The position numbers and the translations under genes were made by a program. Shown here in pieces: positions 22,755 through 31,759 of a stretch of 64,000 bases of DNA (positions are counted from its first letter, which is position 1; every line of letters starts with the position of its first letter). Under the pieces are notes generated by a model, which worked only from the letters and a program-made list of their open reading frames with translations, did not search any database and was not told where the DNA came from. Origin of the DNA: an uncultured Bacteroidota bacterium (GTDB lineage: Bacteria; Bacteroidota; Bacteroidia; Flavobacteriales; Schleiferiaceae); assembly GCA_913057235.1 (NCBI GenBank), contig CAJXNI010000010.1:1-64000 (forward strand). Direction: 5' to 3'.

Positions 22755-23576
22755 TTAGGCCACTGACTCTTCTTCAATGGTAATTTGTTCGTACAGGTTG
22801 TAAACGTCATTGGCTATGTTTTCGCTTGCTGAAGCGTCTACAAAATTTCCTGCGTTGTCTTTGGCATAATCTACCAACTCTTGGTCAACCTTGCTGCTGG
22901 CATTAACCACGCCATCTACATAATGCACACCTGCTTTGTAAATACTTTGCAGATCGGTGTTTTTGTAGCGAGCCAAATCTTCTTCTGAAAAACCGTCAAA
23001 CTCCAGATTGCTGGCCAAAGAATCGCCTAATTTCTCATCAGGAGTACTGTAAAGGGAAAGCACAGTTTTACTGTTTGCAAACAGAGGGTCGTCTGCATAG
23101 TAGCGCTTAAGGTAGGCCGGTAAAAAGCTGGCCATCCAACCGTGGCAATGAATAATATCAGGACCCCAGCCTAATTTCTTCACAGTTTCTACTACCCCGC
23201 GGCAAAAGAAAATAGCGCGCTGGTCATTGTCGGCTAAGAAATTATCGTCTTCATCGTAAAAAATAGCCTTGCGCTTAAAATATTCTTCATTGTCTATGAA
23301 ATACACCTGCATGCGTGCCTGCGGTACAGAGGCCACCTTTATAATTAAAGGCTGGTCCATATCATTTACAATAATGTTAATACCGCTCAGGCGGATTACT
23401 TCGTGCAGTTGATGGCGTCTCTCATTAATGAGGCCATAACGTGGCATGAATACCCGTACCTGATGGCCCTTTTCATTCATTTTTTTGGGAAGCTCCAAAG
23501 AAGGTTTAGAAATTTCATTCTCCGGTAAGTAAGGGTGAATCTCCTGACTTACGTACAATATTTTTTTCGTATCCAT
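22755..23576 (-). CDS. Glycogen/starch synthase-like protein, N-terminal half only
   Basis: 273 residues matching the N-terminal (GT5, starch-synthase catalytic) half of glycogen synthase: ILYVSQEIHPY, an acceptor-binding EISKPSLELPKKM segment in place of the usual GGLGDV motif, and PDIIHCHGWMASFLP. A full glycogen synthase has about 470 residues or more with a C-terminal GT1 domain that binds ADP-glucose; that half is absent here. The C-terminal tail (ENIANDVYNLYEQI) is different. It is therefore doubtful that it makes glycogen. First gene of an operon with the DUF4270 gene and glmS; divergent from panC. Confidence 0.82.
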   Translation of the reverse strand: MDTKKILYVSQEIHPYLPENEISKPSLELPKKMNEKGHQVRVFMPRYGLINERRHQLHEVIRLSGINIIVNDMDQPLIIKVASVPQARMQVYFIDNEEYFKRKAIFYDEDDNFLADNDQRAIFFCRGVVETVKKLGWGPDIIHCHGWMASFLPAYLKRYYADDPLFANSKTVLSLYSTPDEKLGDSLASNLEFDGFSEEDLARYKNTDLQSIYKAGVHYVDGVVNASSKVDQELVDYAKDNAGNFVDASASENIANDVYNLYEQITIEEESVA

Positions 23577-23637
23577 GAAAAGGTATTAATTCTAAAGGCT
23601 AAATTTTTCAGAAAATTGGTGGCAAAATTAGTGATTA

Positions 23638-23670
23638 TTTGCCAATTACTCAATTATAGTAATAGCTTTG
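23638..23670 (+). promoter_or_regulatory. Putative panC promoter
   Basis: TTTG (23638-23641), 21 bases, then TAGCTTTG (23663-23670), matching the Bacteroidota -33 TTTG and -7 TAnnTTTG elements with spacing slightly longer than usual. It lies 23 bases before the panC ATG. Confidence 0.45.
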
Positions 23671-23692
23671 GCGGTTTTATAAATGCCAATCT

Positions 23693-24535
23693 ATGCGCAT
23701 ACTAAATACGGTGGAGGAGCTTCATTCCTTTCGCCATGAGTTGGCCGAAAGCGATAGTAGTCTTGGGTTTGTGCCTACCATGGGTGCCTTGCATGAGGCC
23801 CATTTGGCTTTGGCCGAAACCAGCATGCAGCAAAACAAGGCTACCCTGGTAAGCATTTTTGTGAACCCTACCCAGTTTAATAATCCTGAGGATTTGGAAA
23901 AATACCCCAGAAGGGTAGAAGACGATTGCAAGTGGCTGGCGGAAAAGGGCGTAGACGCTGTTTTTATTCCAGCTGTAGAAGCTATTTATGGCACTTCGGT
24001 TCGTGCAGATGCTATAGATCTTAATGGCTTGGATCAAGGCATGGAAGGCACGTACCGCCCAGGGCACTTTCCAGGGGTGGCCACCGTAATCAAAAGATTT
24101 TTTGAGTTGATGCACCCTACCCGCGCTTATTTTGGTGAGAAAGACTACCAGCAATTGCGCGTGATTGAGTACATGACCGAAAGCCTTGGTTTGGGCGTGG
24201 AGATAATTGGTTGCCCCACTGAGCGCACCCCGCAAGGTTTGGCTATGAGCAGCCGAAATTATCGGCTTAGCGAAAAGGGTTTGGAGCAGGCTTTAATCAT
24301 CAACCAGAATTTAAGGTGGGCCGCCAACAACCATCGGGCCTTGAGCCCAAAAGAATTAAAGAAACAAATTAGGGCCAACTTTGCGCAAAGCCCTCTGGAA
24401 TTAGAGTACGTTGAAATTGCAGACCCTAAAACCATGAAACCCTTGCATGAATGGGGTGCCGAAGAGCATGCCCGCATTTTTATGGCCGCCTTTTGTGAAG
24501 GGGTGCGTTTGATCGATAATTACCGCCTTTTTTGA
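23693..24535 (+). CDS. panC: Pantoate-beta-alanine ligase (pantothenate synthetase)
   Basis: 280 residues, standard length. Joins pantoate and beta-alanine with ATP to make pantothenate, the precursor of coenzyme A. Motifs: PTMGALHEAHLAL (the HxGH-type ATP site), FVNPTQFNNPEDLEKYPR, RPGHFPGVATVI, FGEKDYQQL and the KMSKS-like MSSRNYRL. Followed 13 bases later by panD, which supplies beta-alanine, so the two form a pathway operon. Confidence 0.97.
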   Translation: MRILNTVEELHSFRHELAESDSSLGFVPTMGALHEAHLALAETSMQQNKATLVSIFVNPTQFNNPEDLEKYPRRVEDDCKWLAEKGVDAVFIPAVEAIYGTSVRADAIDLNGLDQGMEGTYRPGHFPGVATVIKRFFELMHPTRAYFGEKDYQQLRVIEYMTESLGLGVEIIGCPTERTPQGLAMSSRNYRLSEKGLEQALIINQNLRWAANNHRALSPKELKKQIRANFAQSPLELEYVEIADPKTMKPLHEWGAEEHARIFMAAFCEGVRLIDNYRLF

Positions 24536-24548
24536 ATAATTTTGCGCC

Positions 24549-24899
24549 ATGCTAATAGAGGTTGTTAAATCAAAAATTCACCGGGTTTCGGTAACCGGAG
24601 CTGACCTGAATTACATGGGCAGCATTACTATAGATGAAGAGTTGTTGCGGGCCAGCAATATTATAGAAGGGGAAAAGGTAAGTATTGTAAATGTGAACAA
24701 TGGGGAGCGTTTAGATACTTATGTGATAAAAGGAGCAGCCGGTTCAGGTGAAATTACCTTAAACGGCCCCGCTGCGCGCAAAGTGCAAAAAGGCGATGTG
24801 ATTATCATCATTGCCTACGCCCAAATGAGCCCTCAAGATGCGCAAGCTTTTAAGCCTGCCATTGTATTCCCCAATGAAGAAACCAATCGCCTAAACTAA
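24549..24899 (+). CDS. panD: Aspartate 1-decarboxylase
   Basis: 116 residues. Makes beta-alanine from aspartate for PanC. Self-processing occurs between Gly24 and Ser25 (NYMGSITID), forming the pyruvoyl cofactor on Ser25; both residues are present, as are the N-terminal KSKIHRV and the C-terminal [20 protein letters not shown] blocks. Directly downstream of panC and immediately abutting the next gene. Confidence 0.97.
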   Translation: MLIEVVKSKIHRVSVTGADLNYMGSITIDEELLRASNIIEGEKVSIVNVNNGERLDTYVIKGAAGSGEITLNGPAARKVQKGDVIIIIAYAQMSPQDAQAFKPAIVFPNEETNRLN

Positions 24900-25910
24900 T
24901 TGGCTTTGACACAAACCCTAAAAAAAGTATTAAGGTATTTACTCTTTTCCGCTATTGGTGCGGTATTTCTATACTTGGCCCTGCGTAACACTGATTTTAA
25001 GAAACTGGCCTATGATTTTGCCAATGCTGATTATGGCTACGTGATAGCCTCCATGGTCATGGGCTATTTGGCTTTCATAAGCCGGGGCATCCGCTGGAAT
25101 TTGCTACTGGCCCCCCTGGGTAAAAAGGCCAATACCTGGAATGCCATTCACGCCATTTCAATAGGTTACCTGGCCAATGTGGCCGTGCCCCGGGCAGGCG
25201 AGGTAGCCCGTTGCACCTCTTTAAAGTCTACCGATGATATTCCGGTGAACCGATTAATTGGTACGGTTGTGCTGGAGCGCGCCATTGACGGCCTCTTGCT
25301 TTTAAGCCTCATGCTCTTGACCGTAATTTTAGAATTGGAGAATTTCCTTTCATTTTTTGACGAGGCCTTTGCTCGCAACCAGGGGGATAGCGGTAACAGC
25401 TGGATTTGGAAAGCCGCGCTTGCTCTGGTGTTTTTGGGTGGAATTTTGGTGCTGTACCTGATGCGGGAACGGTTTCAGGCCCTGCCTATTTACGCTAAAG
25501 TGCGCGAGTTCTGGAGCGGCTTTAAAGAAGGTTTTAAATCACTGAGTCAGGTAGAAAATAAAGTAGCCTTTTTTGGTCACACGCTTTTTATTTGGGCCAT
25601 GTATTACCTCATGATTTACGTGGTGGTTTTTGCCCTGCCGGCTACTGAAAATATTGACCCCAGTAGCGGCCTGTTCATCATGATTGTGGGGGGCTTAGGC
25701 ATGGTGGTGCCATCGCCAGGAGGCATAGGCTCTTACCACTATTTGGTCATGCTGGGTTTAGGTGTGCTGGGCGTGGCTAATGCAGATGGGGTTAGTTTTG
25801 CTACCTTGGTGCACGGAGGTCAATTTGTAATGACATTAATAGCTGGGTTTATCGCAGTGTTTTTTGTGTATCGGGCCCGCAAGAAAAATAAAATTAGCAA
25901 TGAAGCTTAG
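24900..25910 (+). CDS. YbhN/UPF0104-type integral membrane protein (flippase-like)
   Basis: 336 residues with about eight hydrophobic helices. Family motifs: FISRGIRWNLLL, SIGYLANVAVPRAGEVARC near residue 90 and the C-terminal VPSPGGIGSYHYLV segment, as in the lysylphosphatidylglycerol synthase membrane region/UPF0104 family, which includes lipid flippase-like proteins. The start is TTG at 24900, immediately after the panD stop. The short reading frame that follows starts inside its 3' end. The transported lipid is unknown. Confidence 0.85.
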   Translation: MALTQTLKKVLRYLLFSAIGAVFLYLALRNTDFKKLAYDFANADYGYVIASMVMGYLAFISRGIRWNLLLAPLGKKANTWNAIHAISIGYLANVAVPRAGEVARCTSLKSTDDIPVNRLIGTVVLERAIDGLLLLSLMLLTVILELENFLSFFDEAFARNQGDSGNSWIWKAALALVFLGGILVLYLMRERFQALPIYAKVREFWSGFKEGFKSLSQVENKVAFFGHTLFIWAMYYLMIYVVVFALPATENIDPSSGLFIMIVGGLGMVVPSPGGIGSYHYLVMLGLGVLGVANADGVSFATLVHGGQFVMTLIAGFIAVFFVYRARKKNKISNEA

Positions 25911-26271
25911 AGAATCACTTTTGGCTAAAATCAAAGAGCCCAAAGAACTGGGCTATCAAATAAACATATGGGGCATTTACGGAGAATCTACTCTCTTGCT
26001 CTTTTACCAAGACTTTACCATTAACACCTCAGTACTGGATAAACTTTTGGACTACCGCGCCTTAGCCGATAAATTGGTGATAGCCCTGCCTAAAGGCACG
26101 CCACAGGCTCTGCTGTTTGAAAGTGCCAACCTGCAGGTGGTAGATGCCATTGTGTTGTTTGAAGATGCCACCGCCTTAGCCCAACAAATAGATCAAGCCC
26201 AGTTGGCTTTTGAAGAAGTGCCGCAAGCTGGCCTTTCGGCCGAGGACCAAAAGCGTGTTATTACTCTGTAA
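25900..26271 (+). CDS. Degenerate RfaE-type cytidylyltransferase-like protein
   Basis: 123 residues from ATG at 25900, overlapping the end of the upstream membrane protein gene by 11 bases. Residues about 50-110 (DKLVIALPKGTPQ, VVDAIVLFEDATALAQQI) resemble the central part of HldE/RfaE-type cytidylyltransferases (GDRLVV..., CVDWVVPFEEDTP). The nucleotide-binding HxGH motif normally near the N-terminus is absent; the same region here reads INIWGIYGESTLLLFYQ. It may be a non-catalytic relative. It ends with its stop directly before radA. I am unsure of the family. Confidence 0.5.
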   Translation: MKLRESLLAKIKEPKELGYQINIWGIYGESTLLLFYQDFTINTSVLDKLLDYRALADKLVIALPKGTPQALLFESANLQVVDAIVLFEDATALAQQIDQAQLAFEEVPQAGLSAEDQKRVITL

Positions 26272-27633
26272 ATGGCCAAAGCCAAAACTACTTACTACTG
26301 CCAAAATTGTGGCGCTCAGCACAGCAAATGGATGGGGCAGTGCTCGCGTTGTGGCGAGTGGAACACGGTGGTGGAAGAGGTGGTTAGCGCCCCGTCAAAA
26401 TCTGGATGGAAAGCCCATACCTCCAGCAAGCCCGGCAGTTCAAAAGTTACCGCAGTAACCGATTTCAAACCAGAGCAAACCCAACGCACCAGCACCGCAG
26501 ACGATGAACTAAACCGCGTATTAGGCGGTGGCTTGGTAGCCGGTAGCGTGGTGCTAATTGGCGGTGAGCCGGGTATAGGAAAAAGTACCCTCATGCTGCA
26601 AACGGCTCTGCGCTTTAAGCAGCGTTGCTTGTACGTTTCCGGAGAAGAAAGCGAGCAACAGGTGCAGCTACGCGCCCAGCGCATAGGCATAGAAAATGAA
26701 GACTGCTATCTTTTAACCGCCACGCATACTCAGGAAATTTTCAAGCAAATTGAATTGAATGAGCCCCAGGTTTTGGTGGTAGATTCCATTCAAACTTTAC
26801 ACTCGCAACTGCTGGATTCAGCCCCTGGTTCGGTATCGCAAATACGGCAGTGTGCGGCCGAGCTTATTCAGTTTGCCAAAGAAACGCAGACCCCGATTTT
26901 TCTTATTGGGCACATCACGAAAGACGGACAATTGGCGGGGCCTAAAATTTTGGAGCACATGGTAGACACGGTACTGCAGTTTGAAGGCGATCGGCACCAC
27001 GTGTACCGCCTGTTACGGGCCCATAAAAACCGTTTTGGCTCTACCCATGAAATTGGCATTTACGAAATGTTTGGAGAGGGCTTGCGCAGTGTCACCAATC
27101 CTTCTGAGATCTTAATCTCTAAACGCGACTCTGAGCTCAGTGGCAATGCCGTGGCTGCTACCCTGGAGGGCATTCGCCCTATGCTTTTGGAAGTGCAGGC
27201 TTTGTGCAGTACCGCTGTGTACGGCACTCCCCAACGCAGCACCACCGGGTATGACGTACGCAGGCTCAATATGCTTTTAGCTGTTTTGGAAAAGCGTTGC
27301 GGCTTTCGCTTGGGTCAGAAAGATGTGTTCCTCAACATCACGGGAGGTATCCGCGTAGACGACCCCGCTATTGACTTGGCGGTAGTAGCGGCCATCCTTT
27401 CCAGTAATGAAGATATTGCCCTCTCGCCCAAAATTTGCTTTGCAGCCGAAGTGGGCCTTAGCGGGGAGCTCCGTCCGGTATCACGGGCAGAACAACGCAT
27501 CAGCGAAGCGGAAAAACTGGGCTTTGATGAAATTGTGATCAGCAGCCATACCAAAACGGCCACCGGTAAATTTGGCCTGAAGGTAATCCGCTGCGGCAAA
27601 ATTGAGGAGGTTTTCCAGCATCTTTTTGGCTAA
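26272..27633 (+). CDS. radA: DNA repair protein RadA (RadA/Sms)
   Basis: 453 residues. ATP-dependent branch-migration factor in recombination. N-terminal zinc finger with Cys10, Cys13, Cys24 and Cys27 (CQNCGAQ...CSRCGEW), Walker A GGEPGIGKST near residue 100, Walker B VLVVDSIQTL, the RadA-specific KNRFG motif (AHKNRFGSTHEIG) and a C-terminal Lon-like domain (VRVDDPAIDLAVVAAILSS). Starts directly after the preceding stop, so it is co-transcribed with panCD and the membrane protein. Confidence 0.97.
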   Translation: MAKAKTTYYCQNCGAQHSKWMGQCSRCGEWNTVVEEVVSAPSKSGWKAHTSSKPGSSKVTAVTDFKPEQTQRTSTADDELNRVLGGGLVAGSVVLIGGEPGIGKSTLMLQTALRFKQRCLYVSGEESEQQVQLRAQRIGIENEDCYLLTATHTQEIFKQIELNEPQVLVVDSIQTLHSQLLDSAPGSVSQIRQCAAELIQFAKETQTPIFLIGHITKDGQLAGPKILEHMVDTVLQFEGDRHHVYRLLRAHKNRFGSTHEIGIYEMFGEGLRSVTNPSEILISKRDSELSGNAVAATLEGIRPMLLEVQALCSTAVYGTPQRSTTGYDVRRLNMLLAVLEKRCGFRLGQKDVFLNITGGIRVDDPAIDLAVVAAILSSNEDIALSPKICFAAEVGLSGELRPVSRAEQRISEAEKLGFDEIVISSHTKTATGKFGLKVIRCGKIEEVFQHLFG

Positions 27634-27675
27634 GGCCTGCTGCAAACTTTGCCCCGCCTAAGCCGTTCCCTTGGC

Positions 27676-29052
27676 ATGGCGGAAAAGAAAACGTTGGTAA
27701 TTGCCGGGGCTACCGGATTCATAGGGCGATGGTTCATCAAAGAATACAAGCAACACTACCACATTATTGCCCTAAGCCGTAAAAAGGTGCGGGAAAATTA
27801 TGATCCTGAGGTCGAGTGGCGTCAAGTAGAGCTTTATTCTATCACCAGCACCGAAAAAGCTTTGGCTGGGGCCGATTTAGCCCTTTACCTGGTGCACAGC
27901 ATGACTCCTTCTACTCGCTTAAATCAAGGTAGTTTTGATGACACCGATTTGCTTTTGGCCGATAATTTTGCCCGGGCCGCTGAGAAGCACCAACTGGAGC
28001 AGATTGTATTTGTGGGGGGCATTTTGCCCAAAGAGTCTGATCACTTTTCGCGGCACCTGAGAAGCCGTTACGAGGTAGAGAAAACTTTAGGCGGCCGTTC
28101 CGTTCCGCTGACCACTTTGCGGGCCGGTATCATTATTGGCCCGGGCGGCTCCTCCTTCACCATTGTGCAAAAACTGGTGGAGAATTTGCCGGTAATGGCC
28201 TGTCCTAAATGGTGCGAGTCTCTTTCCCAACCGGTAGCGGTTGATGATGTACTGCATATTTTACACCATGCTTTTGGCAACCCAGCCTGGTACCATCAGG
28301 CGGTTGAGGTGGGTGGCCCCGATGTGGTGAGTTATATGCAATTGCTGCGTTTAACCGCTGATATCATGGGCAAAAAACGCCTGATTTTTTCCATTCCGGT
28401 GTACACGGTGGGCTTTTCCAAACTTTGGGTGGCCCGGTTTACACAGAGCAGCACCACCCTGGTTTCACCTTTGGTAGAAAGCCTGCGGCACACCGTTACG
28501 GTGGAGCCCAATCCGCTTTTAGAGGACTTAGACTATCCCCGCAAGGGTATTGAAGAAATGGTGCAAAACGCCTTGGCCAAAGAACCGGAAATTTACCAGC
28601 TCCCCGATTTCTACCCGCGTGAAAACAAGGAGCGGAATACCGTACGTAGTTATCAGCGGTTGGGAAATCCACGAAAAATTCCGGCCCACCGGGTAGCTAC
28701 CCTTTACCAGCGTTGGTTGCCCAATCGCTTGAAGTATATCATCAGCGCTAAGCTCAAGGGTCCGGACGTAAGTTTTTATTTATTTTTTCTAAAAAGGCCC
28801 ATTTTAACGCTCACCTTGGTGAAAGACCGAAGCACGCCCCAAAGACAACTTTTTTACATTACCGCGGGGGCCTTGGTTAAGCGTAAAGATTATGGCTGGC
28901 TGGAGTTTAGGCAGGTTTTGAATGGCCGCTACATTATTGCGGCTATTCATGAGTTTGTGCCTACTCTGCCTTGGTACCTTTATGTAAACACGCAGGCCCG
29001 CATCCACCTTTGGGTGATGAAGCGCTTTGGCAAATACCTGCAAAACTTGTAG
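27676..29052 (+). CDS. NAD(P)-binding epimerase-like protein with DUF2867-type C-terminal part
   Basis: 458 residues from ATG at 27676; an upstream TTG at 27649 adds only nine unlikely residues. An N-terminal Rossmann domain (VIAGATGFIGRWF, about residues 5-17) of the extended short-chain dehydrogenase/NmrA type is followed by YLVHSM and a YEVEKTL segment. The C-terminal part (from about residue 330: RNTVRSYQRL..., WLEFRQVLNGRYIIAAIHEFVP) resembles DUF2867-type domains. Substrate unknown; the location suggests transcription with or just after radA. Confidence 0.75.
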   Translation: MAEKKTLVIAGATGFIGRWFIKEYKQHYHIIALSRKKVRENYDPEVEWRQVELYSITSTEKALAGADLALYLVHSMTPSTRLNQGSFDDTDLLLADNFARAAEKHQLEQIVFVGGILPKESDHFSRHLRSRYEVEKTLGGRSVPLTTLRAGIIIGPGGSSFTIVQKLVENLPVMACPKWCESLSQPVAVDDVLHILHHAFGNPAWYHQAVEVGGPDVVSYMQLLRLTADIMGKKRLIFSIPVYTVGFSKLWVARFTQSSTTLVSPLVESLRHTVTVEPNPLLEDLDYPRKGIEEMVQNALAKEPEIYQLPDFYPRENKERNTVRSYQRLGNPRKIPAHRVATLYQRWLPNRLKYIISAKLKGPDVSFYLFFLKRPILTLTLVKDRSTPQRQLFYITAGALVKRKDYGWLEFRQVLNGRYIIAAIHEFVPTLPWYLYVNTQARIHLWVMKRFGKYLQNL

Positions 29053-29058
29053 GTCTAG

Positions 29059-30039
29059 CTATTTGGTTTCTTCCAACAGGGCAGAGAGTTCGCTCAAATC
29101 TGGTGTAATGATGATTTCTGTTCTGCGGTTTTTGGCCTTGCCTTCTGGGCTGTCATTGCTGGCAATGGGCACGTATTCACTGCGACCCGCTGCGGTAATA
29201 TTGGCCTTGTTTACCCCCGGATTATTGGTTAGAATTTTTACAATGCTGGTGGCGCGCATCACGCTAAGGTCCCAGTTGTCTTTAACAGCGGTACGTCCGT
29301 TAAAAGCATCACTGTCGGTGTGGCCTTCTACCATTACGTTGAGTTCTGGGTTTTCGGCCAGTACTTTGGCTAGTTCTTGCAAGGCCTTTTTACCTTCGGG
29401 CTCTACCGTCCAGCTGGCACTGGGGAATAGCAAACGGTTTTCTAATGAAACGTACACTTTACCGCCTCGGTTTTCAACCGAAAGGCCTTTCCCTTCAAAG
29501 TTGAGGAGCGCATCTTTCAAGCGGTTCATCACAGAGGCTACGGTGCTGTCTTTACGGGCAATCAGCGATTCCAACTCGTACACGCGCGCTTCACGTTCCT
29601 GAAGTTGCTGGCTTAGATATTCCAGGCGGTTTTGCTCAGTGCGTAAGGAGTCTTCTTTGCTACCTAATTCCCGTTGCAGATTGTTTAGTTTTTCTACCAG
29701 TTGCTTATTTTCCTTTAGGTTACTGGCCAATAGCGCATTGTTGTTTTCCAGCAAATACTCGTAACTGCGGTTGAGGTCTTGGTATTTTTTGTTTAAGGCC
29801 GCCAATTCTTCTTCGGTGCCGGTATGTTCTTTTTGCAGTTCTGTCAGCTCCTTGCGCAGGCGTTCTAACTGACTTTGGGCCTGAGTGAGGTCTGCGCTTA
29901 AGGTTTCCTTGTCTTTGCGTAATTGCGTGTTTTCGTCCTGCAAATCGGCATACTTAGCCTGTAAGTCTTTGTGAATTTTACTGCTTACGCAGGAAGAAAG
30001 CCCAAGGGCCAACACTAAAAAAAGCGCCAGTTTTTTCAT
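29059..30039 (-). CDS. OmpA-family lipoprotein with coiled coil
   Basis: 326 residues. Lipobox LSSC (Cys17). Residues about 25-165 form a long heptad-rich coiled coil (EELAALNKKYQDLNRSYEYL, LQQLQEREARVYELESL-type). The C-terminal OmpA/MotB domain (about residues 190-315) binds peptidoglycan: LFPSASWTVEPEGKKAL, MVEGHTDSDAF, RATSIVKIL, AGRSEYVP and KNRRTEIII. The coiled coil would span the periplasm between the lipid anchor and the wall. Convergent with the gene ending at 29052; no partner visible. Confidence 0.9.
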   Translation of the reverse strand: MKKLALFLVLALGLSSCVSSKIHKDLQAKYADLQDENTQLRKDKETLSADLTQAQSQLERLRKELTELQKEHTGTEEELAALNKKYQDLNRSYEYLLENNNALLASNLKENKQLVEKLNNLQRELGSKEDSLRTEQNRLEYLSQQLQEREARVYELESLIARKDSTVASVMNRLKDALLNFEGKGLSVENRGGKVYVSLENRLLFPSASWTVEPEGKKALQELAKVLAENPELNVMVEGHTDSDAFNGRTAVKDNWDLSVMRATSIVKILTNNPGVNKANITAAGRSEYVPIASNDSPEGKAKNRRTEIIITPDLSELSALLEETK

Positions 30040-30217
30040 ACCAAATTTATTTGGGGCAAAGCTACATTTTGCCCCTGCGGTAAAAACAAAAAAGGTAAAG
30101 AGTAATTAACCGCAGGCTGTAAATAGCGGCCCGGGCTATGAAACCTCTTTCGCCTATTGGCTTTAGGCCTCTGGCTCAGCCTATGTTAGCCCATTTTTAG
30201 GGTAGTAGAGTGTAACA

Positions 30218-30691
30218 CTACTTTTGATTATTCAAGCGTTTCAATTCCTGAATATCTAATAAGTCTTTTGCACGGGCCGCCTTTGCTTTGCTGCTTATGA
30301 GCTCGTCAAAACCTAAAACTTGGTAGTTTAAAGTTTGGCCCTTATAGGTAATTTCTGAAGTACGGCTATTTTGATAGCATTCCTCAAAACTTTTGCCAGG
30401 GTTAAAGCGAGTAATAAGTTCTAGTTCTTGTTCAGGAGAAATGTTGATGGAAATATTCTGCTCGCTTTTAAGCACAGGCAAGGGTAATTCATTAATCTCG
30501 TAGTCGCAGTCCTGCAATACTTTTAAAAGGCACTCAAAGTTCTCTGGCAAAGGATTGATCCAAAAGTCCACATCAGCAGAGTGTCTACGGTAACCGTGAA
30601 AATTTACGGCACCACCGCCCACCATTAGCATTGCCAGGCCACGTTTTTGGGCAGCCTGTATAAATCGATATACATCTTCTTCAAACTGCAT
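30218..30691 (-). CDS. MNT/AbiEii-type nucleotidyltransferase
   Basis: 157 residues. Matches the minimal nucleotidyltransferase fold used by toxin-like and DUF6036-type proteins: VGGGAVNFHGYRR supplies the GG and the basic residues, and SADVDFWI the metal-binding Asp pair. It starts 11 bases inside the small gene upstream, a layout typical of coupled pairs such as toxin-antitoxin modules. Whether it modifies RNA, protein or small molecules cannot be told from sequence. Confidence 0.75.
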   Translation of the reverse strand: MQFEEDVYRFIQAAQKRGLAMLMVGGGAVNFHGYRRHSADVDFWINPLPENFECLLKVLQDCDYEINELPLPVLKSEQNISINISPEQELELITRFNPGKSFEECYQNSRTSEITYKGQTLNYQVLGFDELISSKAKAARAKDLLDIQELKRLNNQK

Positions 30692-30869
30692 TTTTCTTCT
30701 TTATTACAAAGTTGCCTTGGTTCTTTTTGGGCGCCCCACTTTTAAAGAGGCCGTTACTGCCCACCATGCGTATAAAAACCTGCACCCGCTCGCTGGGCGA
30801 CAGAGCCAGAAACTCCTTTTCTCTGCGTTGGTTGGCTTCTTCTTTGGTTTCAAAATGTAGGCGGCCCAT
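30681..30869 (-). CDS. Small basic protein, partner of nucleotidyltransferase
   Basis: 62 residues from ATG at 30869; GTG at 30875, directly after the xth stop, is an alternative start. The N-terminus GRLHFETKEEANQRREKEFLALSPSERV is helical and charged, and the tail is Lys-rich. It overlaps the nucleotidyltransferase gene by 11 bases and follows xth without a gap. A short upstream protein is a recurrent neighbour of this nucleotidyltransferase type, and an antitoxin-like role is possible but unproven. Confidence 0.6.
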   Translation of the reverse strand: MGRLHFETKEEANQRREKEFLALSPSERVQVFIRMVGSNGLFKSGAPKKNQGNFVIKKKNAV

Positions 30870-30875
30870 AATCAC

Positions 30876-31643
30876 TTAGCTTTTTAGTTCTAGTAAAACG
30901 GGGCAATGATCACTGTGCATGGCTTTGCTTAGAATTTGGGCCCCGGTAATTTGTGGAGCCAGTGCTTCGCTTACCATGTGGTAGTCTATACGCCAGCCCT
31001 TGTTGTTGGCGCGGGCGTTGGCGCGGTAGCTCCACCAACTGTACTGGTGGGGCTCAGGGCCGTGCACATGCCTGAAGGAATCGATAAATCCCGTATTTAA
31101 AAACCCGCTCATCCAGTCGCGTTCTTCGGGTAAAAACCCACTGGTGTCTTTATTTTGTTTGGGGTTGTGGATATCAATTTCGGTGTGGCAAATATTGTAA
31201 TCGCCCCCAATAATTAAGCCGGGTAGCTCTTTTTTAAGTTGGTTCACATAGGCTTCAAAGTCGGCCAAAAATTGCATCTTCACTTCCTGACGGTGGTCAC
31301 CGCTGCTGCCGCTGGGAAAGTACGCACTGATAAAAGAGAAGTTTTCAAAGTCGGCACGAATCACGCGGCCTTCCACATCTATGTAGTCGATTCCCGTTCC
31401 GTACTCCACGTGTAGAGGTTTGTGCTTGCTTAAAATGCCCACCCCACTGTAGCCTTTTTTTTGGGCGCTGTGCCAGTAGCTCTGGTAGCCGAGCTTTTCA
31501 AAGGCCTCGGTTTCAATCTGCTCTGGTTGTGCCTTGGTTTCCTGCAGGCCCAAAACATCAGGTTGAGCAGCGGCCAGCCATTCATCAAAACCTTTGCGCT
31601 TGGCCGCCCGTATGCCGTTTACATTGTAGGATATGAGTTTCAC
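30876..31643 (-). CDS. xth: Exodeoxyribonuclease III
   Basis: 255 residues from GTG at 31643 (VKLISYNVNGIRAA is the exact family N-terminus); an ATG 36 codons upstream gives an unlikely extension. AP-endonuclease/3'-5' exonuclease in base-excision repair. Motifs: VNGIRAA, LGLQETKAQ (Glu metal ligand), YFPSG, GGDYNICHTEIDIHNP and SDHCPV. Length is normal. Downstream in the same direction come the small protein and nucleotidyltransferase. Confidence 0.93.
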   Translation of the reverse strand: MKLISYNVNGIRAAKRKGFDEWLAAAQPDVLGLQETKAQPEQIETEAFEKLGYQSYWHSAQKKGYSGVGILSKHKPLHVEYGTGIDYIDVEGRVIRADFENFSFISAYFPSGSSGDHRQEVKMQFLADFEAYVNQLKKELPGLIIGGDYNICHTEIDIHNPKQNKDTSGFLPEERDWMSGFLNTGFIDSFRHVHGPEPHQYSWWSYRANARANNKGWRIDYHMVSEALAPQITGAQILSKAMHSDHCPVLLELKS

Positions 31644-31659
31644 AAGTTTGCTTTTGCTA

Positions 31660-31667
31660 CAAATGTA
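31660..31667 (-). promoter_or_regulatory. Putative -7 promoter element of xth
   Basis: Minus-strand TACATTTG, an exact match to TAnnTTTG, 16 bases before the xth GTG. No well-placed -33 element was found, so this is a weak call. Confidence 0.35.
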
Positions 31668-31759
31668 AGGGATTGCAGCGTTTACCATCGGCCTTGAGCC
31701 GTACACAAAAGCGCAGTATTTCCCGTTATTTGTGCCTGGCTTTAAAGGCAAATACCGGG

